36,383 nt of DNA from a virus (IMGVR_UViG_3300033388_002373:1-36383), one strand, 5' to 3'. Counted from the stretch's first letter, positions 24,172-31,798 are shown. Notes: generated by a model from the sequence alone, not told the origin. Made by a program: numbers and translations.

Positions 24172-24818
24172 TACCAATCTCCTATCATAGAGTTTAAGTC
24201 TTCTGTCCATTTACCATGGTACTCTGGGTCAAGACTTTCAACAAACATAAATTGATGGTCTTTAGGTAGTGAGTTGTAAACTCTTACAGCAAGCTCCCTG
24301 ATTTCCCAGAGGGCAGACTTGTTAGACCTAAGTGCTATGAAGTTTTGTAAGCTTCTCATGTTGATAGTCCATACTAAGCTAGTCTTGTAAGCTTCTGGCA
24401 TACAATACTTAACTAGGTCGTTACTAATTCCTTCTTGTACTGCAAGTTGCAATCTTTGAAGTCCTTTACAAATTTGGATATCAATGAAGTCATTGTTGGT
24501 GAATACAACAAAGTTTTCATGGTCATCTCTTGTCTTTAGTGTTGCGTTCTTAAGTTCACCTAAAGTATATCTTGAAGACTTAACCGATAGGCTAGCAATA
24601 CGATGACGAGCCAACTCTTGAAGCAGTGCCCTAGAGATTCCACTAATGTCAAAGTTATAAGATACATGCTCAAGTGTGCTGGCATGTTTAAATTTATTGC
24701 CAACTCTGTGCATTCTCTTTTCATTAACTTCTCCTGTGGCAGAACATTTATCCCAACACTTTCCAATTGCAGTGTCAGCAACTATCAGTGGGGTATTATG
24801 CAGTAACTCAACGTTCAT
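24171..24818 (-). CDS. thyX: Flavin-dependent thymidylate synthase
   Basis: 215 residues. The ThyX signature RHRxxSxxxxSxRY is seen as RHRIASLSVKSSRYT at 71-85, with HASTLEHVSYNF upstream (the FAD/substrate His region) and MRSLQNFIALRSN near the end. It makes dTMP using FAD and NADPH. T5 uses ThyA-type enzyme, so this is a substitution. It lies with nrdAB and the MazG-like gene in a nucleotide-supply cluster. SD GGAGG. Confidence 0.92.
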   Translation of the reverse strand: MNVELLHNTPLIVADTAIGKCWDKCSATGEVNEKRMHRVGNKFKHASTLEHVSYNFDISGISRALLQELARHRIASLSVKSSRYTLGELKNATLKTRDDHENFVVFTNNDFIDIQICKGLQRLQLAVQEGISNDLVKYCMPEAYKTSLVWTINMRSLQNFIALRSNKSALWEIRELAVRVYNSLPKDHQFMFVESLDPEYHGKWTEDLNSMIGDW

Positions 24819-25062
24819 CTAGCTGCCTCCAGTGATACATAAAGTTTGTTACTAGAAGTCCTGCAGTGAATGGTACTAATAGCCAAATAGCCATAGTAAC
24901 TGCCATAGGGTCATGACATGCTAATCCTATAACTAGTATTATCAACCCGACCACAACAGTAGTTACGCAAAACTGGTTGGCATTCTTTACACTGGTGTCT
25001 GGTATCCCTGTCCAACTGAATGGTCTAAACAACCATAGTAGTTTTAGAAAAAACGATATCAT
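24808..25062 (-). CDS. Two-TM membrane protein
   Basis: 84 residues with two clear membrane helices, about 32-48 (VTTVVVGLIILVIGLAC) and 54-75 (VTMAIWLLVPFTAGLLVTNFMY), and an amphipathic, aromatic N-terminus (FFLKLLWLFRPFSW). Ends in RQLDER. SD AGGAG; the stop overlaps the thyX start. It could be an inner-membrane-acting early protein; no family recognised. Confidence 0.6.
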   Translation of the reverse strand: MISFFLKLLWLFRPFSWTGIPDTSVKNANQFCVTTVVVGLIILVIGLACHDPMAVTMAIWLLVPFTAGLLVTNFMYHWRQLDER

Positions 25063-25565
25063 GTGAAACTCCTAAAAACATATACAGAATTCTTAGTGCA
25101 GATAGTTATTTGTAAACCATCCGCAGTATTCTTGTAGTTTATATCTGAGATATCCGAAGTGTGGAAGGTATCTCCCATCTCCATCTCCCACCAAGCTTGT
25201 CGTTTATAAAATTCCTTATATAAGTTTTGTAAGTTAACACCTGAGCTTGTATGTCCCATAAACTCTGCTTTGGTTAGTAACTCGTGATGCGAAGAAGGGT
25301 TATCTATCATGTAAGTGACCACACGATTGGGGTGGAATGTGACTTCCACATACTTAGTACTAGTGTCGTAACTTTGGGCGAATAGTTTTATGAATTGACT
25401 CTTATCACGTTTCTTGCCGTGGAAATCTGCACGGAAATCTTCTCTTGTATTTACTTCCTGCTGTTTACGCATCCAATCCCATGCTCTGCCAAGCACTTCC
25501 TCACGCTCATCAGTACTACCGACAGGTATAATGTACTTACGCCCCTTGTCTAATGCCTTAAGCAT
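25059..25565 (-). CDS. Unknown 168-residue protein
   Basis: Lys/Arg-rich N-terminal helix (REEVLGRAWDWMRKQQEV), strands (YVEVTFHPNRVVTYMID), then VNLQNLYKEFYKRQAW and a C-terminal beta part (GLQITICTKNSVYVFRSF). The NLQNLYKEF segment is like the C-terminal tag of other genes but internal. The start ATG is nested in the sigma-factor stop (tATGCTTAA), so it is coupled to it. Role unknown; it may act with the sigma factor. Confidence 0.55.
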   Translation of the reverse strand: MLKALDKGRKYIIPVGSTDEREEVLGRAWDWMRKQQEVNTREDFRADFHGKKRDKSQFIKLFAQSYDTSTKYVEVTFHPNRVVTYMIDNPSSHHELLTKAEFMGHTSSGVNLQNLYKEFYKRQAWWEMEMGDTFHTSDISDINYKNTADGLQITICTKNSVYVFRSFT

Positions 25566-26235
25566 AATCTAGCATACTTTCTTTAAGTTTACTTAGGGCT
25601 CTGTCGTGAATAGACTGTAAGGCAGACTTAGTGATACATAGGTAGTTCATCGCAAATGCCTCTGCAGTTTCTTCAGGAACATCTCCGTACATTAATGAGA
25701 TAACACTAGCTTCTAAGTCATCTAAGTCTTCTAAGAAGTCAAGGGGGCTAAGCACTTCCTTGTCTCCTAGAGAGGATACGTAGTCTTCTGATAAAGCTTC
25801 TAGGCTAACTTGTTGGGTCTTACCGTAGTAAATCTCTTTTACAGTACCTGCCTCGTAACCTGTGCCTTCACTGATGATAGCTACTTGTGGGTACGTCCCA
25901 TGTTTACTTTCATAATCCTTTACAAAAGTCTTAATGTCTTTGTACGAATCAGTGCTTCTATCTACTGGAACAAACTCACGGAATGCCTTAGCCTTCAATG
26001 GTCGGTTAATGAATGTATAAAAACTAGTTCCACGGCTCTTGTCAAACTTCTTTTCTAACTTACAAGCTTCAAGAAGAAGTACCTGAAAGAAATCTTCGTA
26101 AGTATCTACGGCATGGTTGGTGGACATTTGAAAGCTAAGCTTCTTTGCTAATCCAAAGATACCATTCAAGTACTGTGCCGTTAGTGGGTTGGAGTCTTGA
26201 AGACCCTTTGCGATATCATCTAGTTGTTTATTCAT
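25558..26235 (-). CDS. Sigma-70 family transcription factor
   Basis: 225 residues with the order of a small sigma factor. Region 2-like: EDFFQVLLLEACKLEKKFDKSRGTSFYTF at about 46-74 (the K-F-D-x-x-R-G-x-x-F-x-T-F pattern). Region 3-like: TYPQVAIISEGTGYEAGTVKEI, followed by VSLEALSED. Region 4-like: LEASVISLMYGDVPEETAEAFA and a recognition helix ending IHDRALSKLKESM. It would direct host RNA polymerase to phage late or middle promoters. The GGGTATAAT promoters in this window are candidates but could be host-sigma read. SD GAGGA. Confidence 0.75.
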   Translation of the reverse strand: MNKQLDDIAKGLQDSNPLTAQYLNGIFGLAKKLSFQMSTNHAVDTYEDFFQVLLLEACKLEKKFDKSRGTSFYTFINRPLKAKAFREFVPVDRSTDSYKDIKTFVKDYESKHGTYPQVAIISEGTGYEAGTVKEIYYGKTQQVSLEALSEDYVSSLGDKEVLSPLDFLEDLDDLEASVISLMYGDVPEETAEAFAMNYLCITKSALQSIHDRALSKLKESMLDYA

Positions 26236-26489
26236 TATAATTCCTCTGGGAACGGATGCTCTCCGCCATTAATCCAAGCTACGACCTCGTGTCGCTTGTT
26301 GTGTGTTCTGATTAACATATCTCCACCTATTATTAAGGTAAGTGTCTGTCCATCTGGTCTTTTAAGTGATGCTGAATTAGCTGAAGTAATTCTGCCACAC
26401 CAATCCTGTAAATCATCTATTGATTTTATGTCTAGCAAGTGTGACATTGGGCCAGCCACTCTTGAACTTGTATATCCTATTAATCTCAT
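26235..26489 (-). CDS. Unknown 84-residue beta-rich protein
   Basis: Small protein with strands (VAGPMSHLLDIKSIDDLQDW, QTLTLIIGGDMLIRTHNKRHEVVAWING), ending HPFPEEL. The layout resembles small phage nucleic-acid-binding or OB-like folds, but no signature exists. The end codons GAG GAA TTA TAA are also the SD for the sigma gene, so the two are coupled. SD AAGGAAAC before ATG. Confidence 0.55.
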   Translation of the reverse strand: MRLIGYTSSRVAGPMSHLLDIKSIDDLQDWCGRITSANSASLKRPDGQTLTLIIGGDMLIRTHNKRHEVVAWINGGEHPFPEEL

Positions 26490-26497
26490 ATGTTTCC

Positions 26498-26773
26498 TTA
26501 AAATTGATTGTAAATTGTTTCTAAATCTACTCCGTACATAAATGTGGAGTAGGTTACCTTCTCACAGTTTGCTTTATTGTCGTCTTCTGTCCAGCACCAG
26601 TATACGTACCTACTTTGTGAACCATCATCAAACATATGGTCTATCTGTTTTCTTATGAAGTGGTCAACACTCCCCCTCGGTAGTTGGCTTCCACCAGATA
26701 GTTTATCGTATAAGTCTTGGAGTTTCTCCACAGTCATCGGTGGAATATCAATGATATGTAAATTTCTTACCAT
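26498..26773 (-). CDS. Unknown tag-bearing small protein
   Basis: 91 residues. Begins with a strand (LHIIDIPPMTVEKLQDLYDKL), has basic loops (RGSVDHFIRKQIDHM) and aromatic strands (RYVYWCWTEDDNK), and ends GVDLETIYNQF, a strict form of the tag. It is likely a distant paralogue of the next gene upstream (26773): both have an N-terminal 'I-P' strand, an acidic W-rich strand and the tag. The tag here does not overlap the next gene's SD or ATG, showing that it is not just a by-product of gene junctions. Confidence 0.65.
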   Translation of the reverse strand: MVRNLHIIDIPPMTVEKLQDLYDKLSGGSQLPRGSVDHFIRKQIDHMFDDGSQSRYVYWCWTEDDNKANCEKVTYSTFMYGVDLETIYNQF

Positions 26774-27099
26774 CAGAACTCACCATACAAAGAGTCCAAA
26801 GACAACTCATTATAAAACTTAACGAGAAACTCTTGGTAAGTCAGTACTGTATTCCTAGGATGTGACCAGTCCTCCCAGAACCAGTCTTCATCATCGTCTA
26901 AGTCTCCAGCATCCCCCATTGAAAGAAGTGCATCTGGTTCTATCTCTCTAGTACGGTTACATACTCTACGAAACCATTCCTCTTCTCCAAGCTCTGCCTC
27001 CACTATTGCAGGGTCTTGGAGGATATCAATTACTTTAGCAACTGCTTCCTGAGTTCTGGGTATATGTGTTATAGTATAACATCTAAGCGTCTCCCCCAT
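26773..27099 (-). CDS. Unknown acidic tag-bearing small protein
   Basis: 108 residues. N-terminal strand-helix (YTITHIPRTQEAVAKVIDIL), a very acidic loop (GDAGDLDDDEDWFWEDW), then TVLTYQEFLVKFYNE and the tag SLDSLYGEF. The acidic W-rich loop resembles a similar strand in the 26498 protein. The gene's start lies inside the polymerase 3' end with GGAG SD. No function known. Confidence 0.65.
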   Translation of the reverse strand: MGETLRCYTITHIPRTQEAVAKVIDILQDPAIVEAELGEEEWFRRVCNRTREIEPDALLSMGDAGDLDDDEDWFWEDWSHPRNTVLTYQEFLVKFYNELSLDSLYGEF

Positions 27100-29638
27100 C
27101 TAGTATCTCCTTAATATGTTTACTAGCTTCTCCATTAGGTAACTCTTGCAAGTCAGCCCATGAACCGTTGACCACTGTAATATCTAGGTTAGCTACTAGT
27201 TTTACAGGTTGGTCATCCATATAGTCCTCAATCATATCGGAGATTAACGTTTCGTTAACCCATTGTATGACTTCGATACTATTTTCTATCTCCATATACA
27301 CTGAATCGTATACGGTGGAGTGTAATATAACTCTCCCTACCATACCGTGCTCTTCAATGTGGTTTTGGAATTTTTCAATTCCTATTAGGGTTAATACATC
27401 CCAGAACTGTACAGTAGCGTTGGCTACTGAACGAAGGGCTGCTGATTGCATACCACTATCCTTGGAGTATACATTAGGACACTGAAGTCTTAAGCCTAAG
27501 CCTAAGTCTACGTATCCTTGACGTTGTGCCACGACAGCAATACGGTCATTGTACACACCCATTCCTGGGTACAAGTCATGGTGGTACGCATAATGGATTG
27601 ATTGTCCATCAGATGCAGAACACTTTAGTAGCTTAGCAACTTTAGAAGCTCCACCACCAAATTGCATACAGAATGTTGGCCCTTTACTAGCATCTCTAAG
27701 CTTACCATGAGTCTTTTTAACTGACGCATAGTATTCTTTGGTATCCTCTAGGTCTGGGAATTCGTCTGGCCAATAACGAGTGGCGTGAAACGAGTGCATG
27801 TCAATGTCCTCATTATACAGACGAATAAGATTCTCATCTCGTGTTAGGTTTGCACCAGTACGGCCTTGCAATGACGCATGGTCTGAACTACCTATTACAA
27901 AGCCATCTCTAGCTCTGAAACAATTCTTGATTAACTTCCCATATTCTGACCCCGATGGGGCGTTCAGTAAGTTAGGGTTGTTAGCCGTAGGTCTGTATGT
28001 TTGAGTACCTCCGTTCTTTAAGTTACCATAGAGTCTAAAGACTCCTTTCTCAACCTCTATTGAATCATGTTCAAAGGACTTTAAGAAAGTATTAAGGATG
28101 ATAGATATCTGACTGAATGCAACCAAGCATTCCAATGCAATAATCTTATCCTCTTCTCCCTCAAATTCTAAAAACTCTTTAATAGAAGCACGATTCGTAC
28201 TAGGAGCACCACTCTTAGTCTCCTCTACTGGGTCGTAATCCATAATCTCAAACAGCAAAACACGTAGTTGGTTGCTTGAGTTATAGTTAAACCTTACCTC
28301 AGCAAAGTCTTCTGGTTCACGGCGAGCAACTTTATGCTCATCGTTATACTTTTTAGCCATACGATAGTGAATTTCTTCTTCAGCTGCAAGTATCCAAGGG
28401 TTCTGATAGAAGTTAGTCTCAGTTTCCTCTAAGGTTGTTCTAAGTTCTACCTTTGCTTTGAGTACATCAGGCATACTGATAGGCAGCCCTGTAAGCATAA
28501 GCTTATTGAACAAGACTTGGGTCTTACGCATAGTTTCATCATAGAACTTGAATTGTGCAGGACTAATTTCCTTATTCATTCGGTTCCAGATGTACCAAGT
28601 AGCACTTACATCTATCGCATTGTAGTACGAAAGTTTGTCAATGTCTGCATCTATAGCGTTCTTAATGTCAATATCTGAATCCCAGTCACCATAAGCATCT
28701 TGAGCTAAGTCTTTAAGCCCTAAAGGTGTTCGTTCAGTTGAATTCATAAGAGCGTAAGCTAATAGTTGTGAGTCATCCCACTTAGTTTGCTTGAAACAAT
28801 TAACAATTCCTTGTTGGTCGTTCCAGTTTTTCATCCAGTAGTGGTAAGCTAACCACTTGCCTTCAAAGGAAAAGTTATGGACTAGTAAAGACCCTTTATA
28901 GGTCATTAAGAAGTCACCCACAATCTTTGCCATTTCAGCAGCTTTAGCTACCCCTAAGTATTTAGGATGTACAACTATTGTGAACGCATTTCGTTCATCC
29001 TTGGCAAAACCATGGGTTATAAAATCATTGGTCATGTGGTGAAGACCTGTTGTTTCTATATCCCATGCAACTCTAGGTAGGTTTCGGTACGAGTCAAGGA
29101 GTTCCTTGGCTCTCGCAGTGTCCGTTACCTTTTCATAAGTGTCAAAGGAGAAACTCTGGTCTTCGTAAGTTCCCAAAATTATTTCGGAGGCAGTTTTTAA
29201 ACCCCTACGAAGAAGTGGTAATTTACCAGGATTCTTTTGAGCTACCAAGGGATTAATCAATGGTAAGACCTCAATATCTTCATATCCTGATACATTACAT
29301 ATAGGTTGTGTACCTATAGCTACCTCAAACTTACGACCAGTAAGATATGTGAAGTAGTTAGCATTGGTACAAAGTATCCTTTTGATACCTTGCAACTCCA
29401 TATGCTCCAGAAGCTCATTTATGTGAGGCTCTAGTTGTTTCTTAGTTGGTTTCTTTCCATCAGCACGTTCGTATACGCTCACTGTTTGGAATGATTTACC
29501 AAAGGTTTTGACTCCTAGACGCTGCATTGGTAAAACGTAATGTTCCCCAATGTGTTGCTTATAAGAGTAGTACTTACTACCAACCAATAGGACTGCCTCT
29601 ATGTTGTCCTGAGAGTTACCGAATAGTTCCTGAATCAA
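27083..29638 (-). CDS. Family A DNA polymerase
   Basis: 851 residues (T5 polymerase is 855). 3'-5' exonuclease: WDIETTGLH with D193/E195, HNFSFEGKW and the third motif YYNAIDVSATW. Polymerase: motif A is SSDHASLQGRTGA, with the catalytic Asp but no Glu in the usual 'QIEL' position; motif B RDASKGPTFCMQFGGG; motif C LHSTVYDSVYME, a Y-D-S where Pol I has H-D-E. It copies the phage genome; the N-terminal 190 residues are an extra domain not present in Pol I Klenow. It starts with TTG directly after the stop of a short leader frame and has no SD of its own. Confidence 0.92.
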   Translation of the reverse strand: MIQELFGNSQDNIEAVLLVGSKYYSYKQHIGEHYVLPMQRLGVKTFGKSFQTVSVYERADGKKPTKKQLEPHINELLEHMELQGIKRILCTNANYFTYLTGRKFEVAIGTQPICNVSGYEDIEVLPLINPLVAQKNPGKLPLLRRGLKTASEIILGTYEDQSFSFDTYEKVTDTARAKELLDSYRNLPRVAWDIETTGLHHMTNDFITHGFAKDERNAFTIVVHPKYLGVAKAAEMAKIVGDFLMTYKGSLLVHNFSFEGKWLAYHYWMKNWNDQQGIVNCFKQTKWDDSQLLAYALMNSTERTPLGLKDLAQDAYGDWDSDIDIKNAIDADIDKLSYYNAIDVSATWYIWNRMNKEISPAQFKFYDETMRKTQVLFNKLMLTGLPISMPDVLKAKVELRTTLEETETNFYQNPWILAAEEEIHYRMAKKYNDEHKVARREPEDFAEVRFNYNSSNQLRVLLFEIMDYDPVEETKSGAPSTNRASIKEFLEFEGEEDKIIALECLVAFSQISIILNTFLKSFEHDSIEVEKGVFRLYGNLKNGGTQTYRPTANNPNLLNAPSGSEYGKLIKNCFRARDGFVIGSSDHASLQGRTGANLTRDENLIRLYNEDIDMHSFHATRYWPDEFPDLEDTKEYYASVKKTHGKLRDASKGPTFCMQFGGGASKVAKLLKCSASDGQSIHYAYHHDLYPGMGVYNDRIAVVAQRQGYVDLGLGLRLQCPNVYSKDSGMQSAALRSVANATVQFWDVLTLIGIEKFQNHIEEHGMVGRVILHSTVYDSVYMEIENSIEVIQWVNETLISDMIEDYMDDQPVKLVANLDITVVNGSWADLQELPNGEASKHIKEILDGGDA

Positions 29639-29667
29639 TTACCAACCCAAAAGTTTGATGTTTTCAT
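29635..29667 (-). CDS. 10-residue leader peptide before the DNA polymerase
   Basis: ATG 29667 has one of the best SDs here (AAGGAG, 4 bases upstream). It codes MKTSNFWVGN and stops at a TGA that overlaps the polymerase TTG (TTGA). The polymerase frame has a stop just before TTG and no good SD, so its translation probably depends on ribosomes ending this leader. It may limit polymerase output. Confidence 0.6.
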   Translation of the reverse strand: MKTSNFWVGN

Positions 29668-29675
29668 ATATCTCC

Positions 29676-29906
29676 TTATATGCTCGAATTAAATACTTCA
29701 ATCTTGTATGACTGAATGTCTTCTTGTACTGTGTACTTTGTACCAGCTACTAACTTGCTTAATGCAATAAAAATGTCATCCACAGTAGACTGCTCAGCGT
29801 TGATAGTTATTGCTAACCTATCTATTGAGAAATCTGCGGATGTCTTATTTAAATAATCACAAACCTTAGTGATTACTTTATTATTGTAATCAATCTTACG
29901 TGCCAT
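29676..29906 (-). CDS. Small winged-helix-like protein
   Basis: 76 residues. The helix-turn-helix-like section KVITKVCDYLNKT, FSIDRLAITINAEQSTVDDI, ALSKLVAG is followed by a strand pair (TKYTVQEDIQSYKIEVF), which would fit a winged helix DNA-binding domain. This is inference from helix pattern. SD AAGGAG is coded by the tag of the upstream gene. A possible transcription regulator. Confidence 0.5.
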   Translation of the reverse strand: MARKIDYNNKVITKVCDYLNKTSADFSIDRLAITINAEQSTVDDIFIALSKLVAGTKYTVQEDIQSYKIEVFNSSI

Positions 29907-30211
29907 TAGAACTCCTTATATATAGATTCTATGTTAATTTCACTGTACGCCATAGAGAAGTGGAAATGATGACTGGTATCCTCAATGGTGAATGTATTCT
30001 CAAGCCAACTATTAATATCCTCAACTATGAATATTTGCCCTGAAGCCCTATTCATTGAGTTTACCAATCCGAAATATCCGTCATACTTCGGATGAGAAAT
30101 TCGACCATCGTCGTCATAAGCATCTTCCACCACTTCCCATCCTTCGGCAATAAGAACAGTAATAGGCTTAATTTTAATTACCTGCCCTACTGCTATATTA
30201 TTAAAACTCAC
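29906..30211 (-). CDS. SH3-like (KOW-type) small protein with tag
   Basis: 101 residues, GTG start at 30211 with SD GGAGG in the upstream tag. VGQVIKIKPITVLIAEGWEVVEDA then a DDDGRISHPKYDGYFG loop, and final strands (GQIFIVEDINS, HHFHFSMAYSE). Belongs to the paralogous group at 29.9-32.6 kb whose members start with a 'F-x-x-G-x-x-[IV]-[RK]-[VI]' strand. It ends INIESIYKEF; the K-E codons AAG GAG are the SD of the next gene. Confidence 0.65.
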   Translation of the reverse strand: MSFNNIAVGQVIKIKPITVLIAEGWEVVEDAYDDDGRISHPKYDGYFGLVNSMNRASGQIFIVEDINSWLENTFTIEDTSHHFHFSMAYSEINIESIYKEF

Positions 30212-30488
30212 TGTACACCTCCTCCATGAAAGTTACTTCTTTCTTAATCATACATTCCCAAAATGTCCATCCACCACCACTTAAGGCGGTGAATCTCCTC
30301 CCAGTTCTGGGGTCTGCTGATGACTCATAATCTAGAAACTCATGTATTATCATCTTCCTCCCCAAATATGCGAACATTTCGGTTGGGACATAACAACTAT
30401 AGAAATCCAAGTCACCATCATCGGTTACCCTCCAACCATCTGCAATAAGCTCTTCCTTGGTTTTTATCATTACTTTATCAAAAGTCAT
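30201..30488 (-). CDS. Small paralogous protein with tag
   Basis: 95 residues. MIKTKEELIADGWRVTDD (aligned with KIKPITVLIAEGWEVVED in the gene at 29906), middle GRKMIIHEFLDYE, and WTFWECMIKKEV before the tag FMEEVYSEF. The conserved 'T-x-E-E-L-x-x-x-G-W' start and the 'W-x-[FW]-E-x-M/L' strand make it a paralogue of 29906, 31532, 31779 and 32044. The GAG GAG GTG codons of the tag form the SD of the next GTG start. Confidence 0.65.
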   Translation of the reverse strand: MTFDKVMIKTKEELIADGWRVTDDGDLDFYSCYVPTEMFAYLGRKMIIHEFLDYESSADPRTGRRFTALSGGGWTFWECMIKKEVTFMEEVYSEF

Positions 30489-31051
30489 TCGTAGACCTCC
30501 TGTAGTATTCTTACCTTCTCAATTATGGTATTATAGTAATTAATACATACCTGACGGTCAATTTTACCACCACAATTGTAATGCTTTATAGAATCTTGGT
30601 AACTAGCACCACCATTACGCCAATGCAGGAAATTACGTTCCGCATACTTACCTGCAAAATCGTCGTTGTCCGTAACCTTATCAAGTAGTACGTTATCCAT
30701 ATAGTGATTACGTTTAACCTTTGGGTTAGCTTTATAGTAGTCTATCAGGAACCAATAGGAATTTAGGTGGTAAAAACCTAGGTCAACTGATGACACCCAT
30801 TTGCCATCCACAAGTATAGGTTTGTTCATATTAATACGAACATTTCCTGCAGCAGATTCATGCCAACCTTTAGCTGCAAATGTAAGCCCTAGGTCTGAAT
30901 CTTTGTGTCTAGCATAAGCAGCCTCTAGTTTAGCTCTCTGACTTTCAGATAACTTGTAGTAATCTGAAATAGTAGTGGTACTCATGGACGCTGATATGGA
31001 ACCGTATGCAAGTGCTATAACTAAGAATATGGCAAGTGGTTTAAGAAACAC
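30485..31051 (-). CDS. Exported lysozyme-like (transglycosylase-type) protein
   Basis: 188 residues. A signal peptide (FLKPLAIFLVIALAYGSISAS, cleavage near 22) leads a domain with GWHESAAGNVRIN, where Glu is in the place of the catalytic residue of lytic transglycosylases, then SSVDLGFYHLNSYW, NHYMDNVLLDKV and ALSO-like terminal WRNGGASYQDSIKHYNCGG, with a Cys pair. That order fits the lysozyme-like superfamily. It is encoded among early small genes, far from the lysis cassette, so a role in host envelope remodelling or superinfection is possible. GTG start 31051 with GAGAG SD. Moderate confidence. Confidence 0.6.
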   Translation of the reverse strand: MFLKPLAIFLVIALAYGSISASMSTTTISDYYKLSESQRAKLEAAYARHKDSDLGLTFAAKGWHESAAGNVRINMNKPILVDGKWVSSVDLGFYHLNSYWFLIDYYKANPKVKRNHYMDNVLLDKVTDNDDFAGKYAERNFLHWRNGGASYQDSIKHYNCGGKIDRQVCINYYNTIIEKVRILQEVYE

Positions 31052-31262
31052 TGGAAAACTCTCGTAGATTTTTCTGATATAGCTCTAGTGCATTTATACG
31101 ATAATTATCATTTATAGAACCATCCTGAATTATTACGCTTTTCAGTTGCTGTACCATACTTCTGTACAAGGGCACGGCCTTTAGCTCTGACATAGCTGAT
31201 AATTCTGCTGGGCTCACTTGGAGCAACTCTTTGAGGTTTGGTTGTTTTTGTTGGAAGTTCAT
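31041..31262 (-). CDS. Unknown small helical protein
   Basis: 73 residues from ATG 31262 (NFQQKQPNLKELLQ), which has AGGAG six bases before it; the upstream ATG has none. Mostly helical and charged (LYRSMVQQLKSVII, YRINALELYQKNLREF), ends SSVS. Its first 155 bases overlap, in another frame, the 3' extension of the gene 31108-31545. The good SD suggests it is the older gene of the two here. Role unknown. Confidence 0.55.
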   Translation of the reverse strand: MNFQQKQPNLKELLQVSPAELSAMSELKAVPLYRSMVQQLKSVIIQDGSINDNYRINALELYQKNLREFSSVS

Positions 31263-31545
31263 ATGTTTCTCCTGAAGTAAATTCTTCATATATTTTTGAT
31301 ATATCTAAGGGATTGTTCCCTAAGTTCTCTAAGTGCTTTTGTAATGCACGACGTTTTGTTGGAGTGTAATCTCCAGCACTATGGTATACTCTTTGTAGCT
31401 CTTTAGCCATTCCGGGTTTAAATACTGACCCTTCTGGTGCATGCTCATCAAACATTTCAAAAAACCATACGGATACCTGTGAAAACTCTTCCCGTATGTC
31501 ATCTGGTAGGTTTCTAAATTTCCGACGTACGCTAGAAATCCCCAT
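31108..31545 (-). CDS. Tag-bearing protein whose stop was lost, with overprinted tail
   Basis: 145 residues. Residues 1-89 are like its neighbours: helical, charged, ending LDISKIYEEF, a strict tag. Then comes T90 and S91 coded by TCA (31275-31273), one base from TAA; the tagged gene at 17901 reads ...YKEFT-stop at this very place. A 55-residue basic, Ser/Pro/Lys-rich tail (ETYELPTKTTKPQRVAPSE and onward) follows and overlaps the 31041-31262 gene out of frame. I infer a stop-loss mutation. N-terminal function unknown. Confidence 0.6.
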   Translation of the reverse strand: MGISSVRRKFRNLPDDIREEFSQVSVWFFEMFDEHAPEGSVFKPGMAKELQRVYHSAGDYTPTKRRALQKHLENLGNNPLDISKIYEEFTSGETYELPTKTTKPQRVAPSEPSRIISYVRAKGRALVQKYGTATEKRNNSGWFYK

Positions 31546-31798
31546 AGATAACTCCTATATCTACATGGTTAGCGTAAACTACCTCGTACGGTGCAAATGT
31601 ACGATTCTGCTTACGAACCGTTATATAGACTGGGAAATCTGGGTCTTTACTCATCTTACTTATAACTCTTACTGTGTTTGCATAGCTGGCCGCATATCCC
31701 ATATACCCATCTAGCTCTTCAGGAGTAAGAGTGCTGCGAGCCTCTTCCAGGGTCTTTACTCGAATCTTATCACCCTTCTTAAAAGTTGGCATATACAT
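31532..31798 (-). CDS. SH3-like small protein with tag
   Basis: 88 residues starting MPTFKKGDKIRVKTLEEA (annotated here from 31798; the ATG is nested in the upstream tag's Tyr codon). A central helix with GYMGYAASYANTV and strands VYITVRKQNRTFAPYEVVY lead to the tag VDIGVIYGDF. The start is almost identical to that of the next protein (31779), so the two are recent paralogues. KOW/SH3-like proteins often bind nucleic acids or RNA polymerase; not shown here. Confidence 0.65.
   Translation of the reverse strand: MYMPTFKKGDKIRVKTLEEARSTLTPEELDGYMGYAASYANTVRVISKMSKDPDFPVYITVRKQNRTFAPYEVVYANHVDIGVIYGDF

Noticed and set aside
25510-25530. GGTATAATG on the plus strand, like the promoter -10
   Set aside because: Inside a minus-strand gene, points the wrong way, and lacks the TTTAAGCA part.
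31108-31289. A programmed frameshift joining 31108-31545 with 31041-31262
   Set aside because: No slippery heptamer was seen at the tag end; a strong SD before ATG 31262 and a one-base stop loss explain the overlap more simply.
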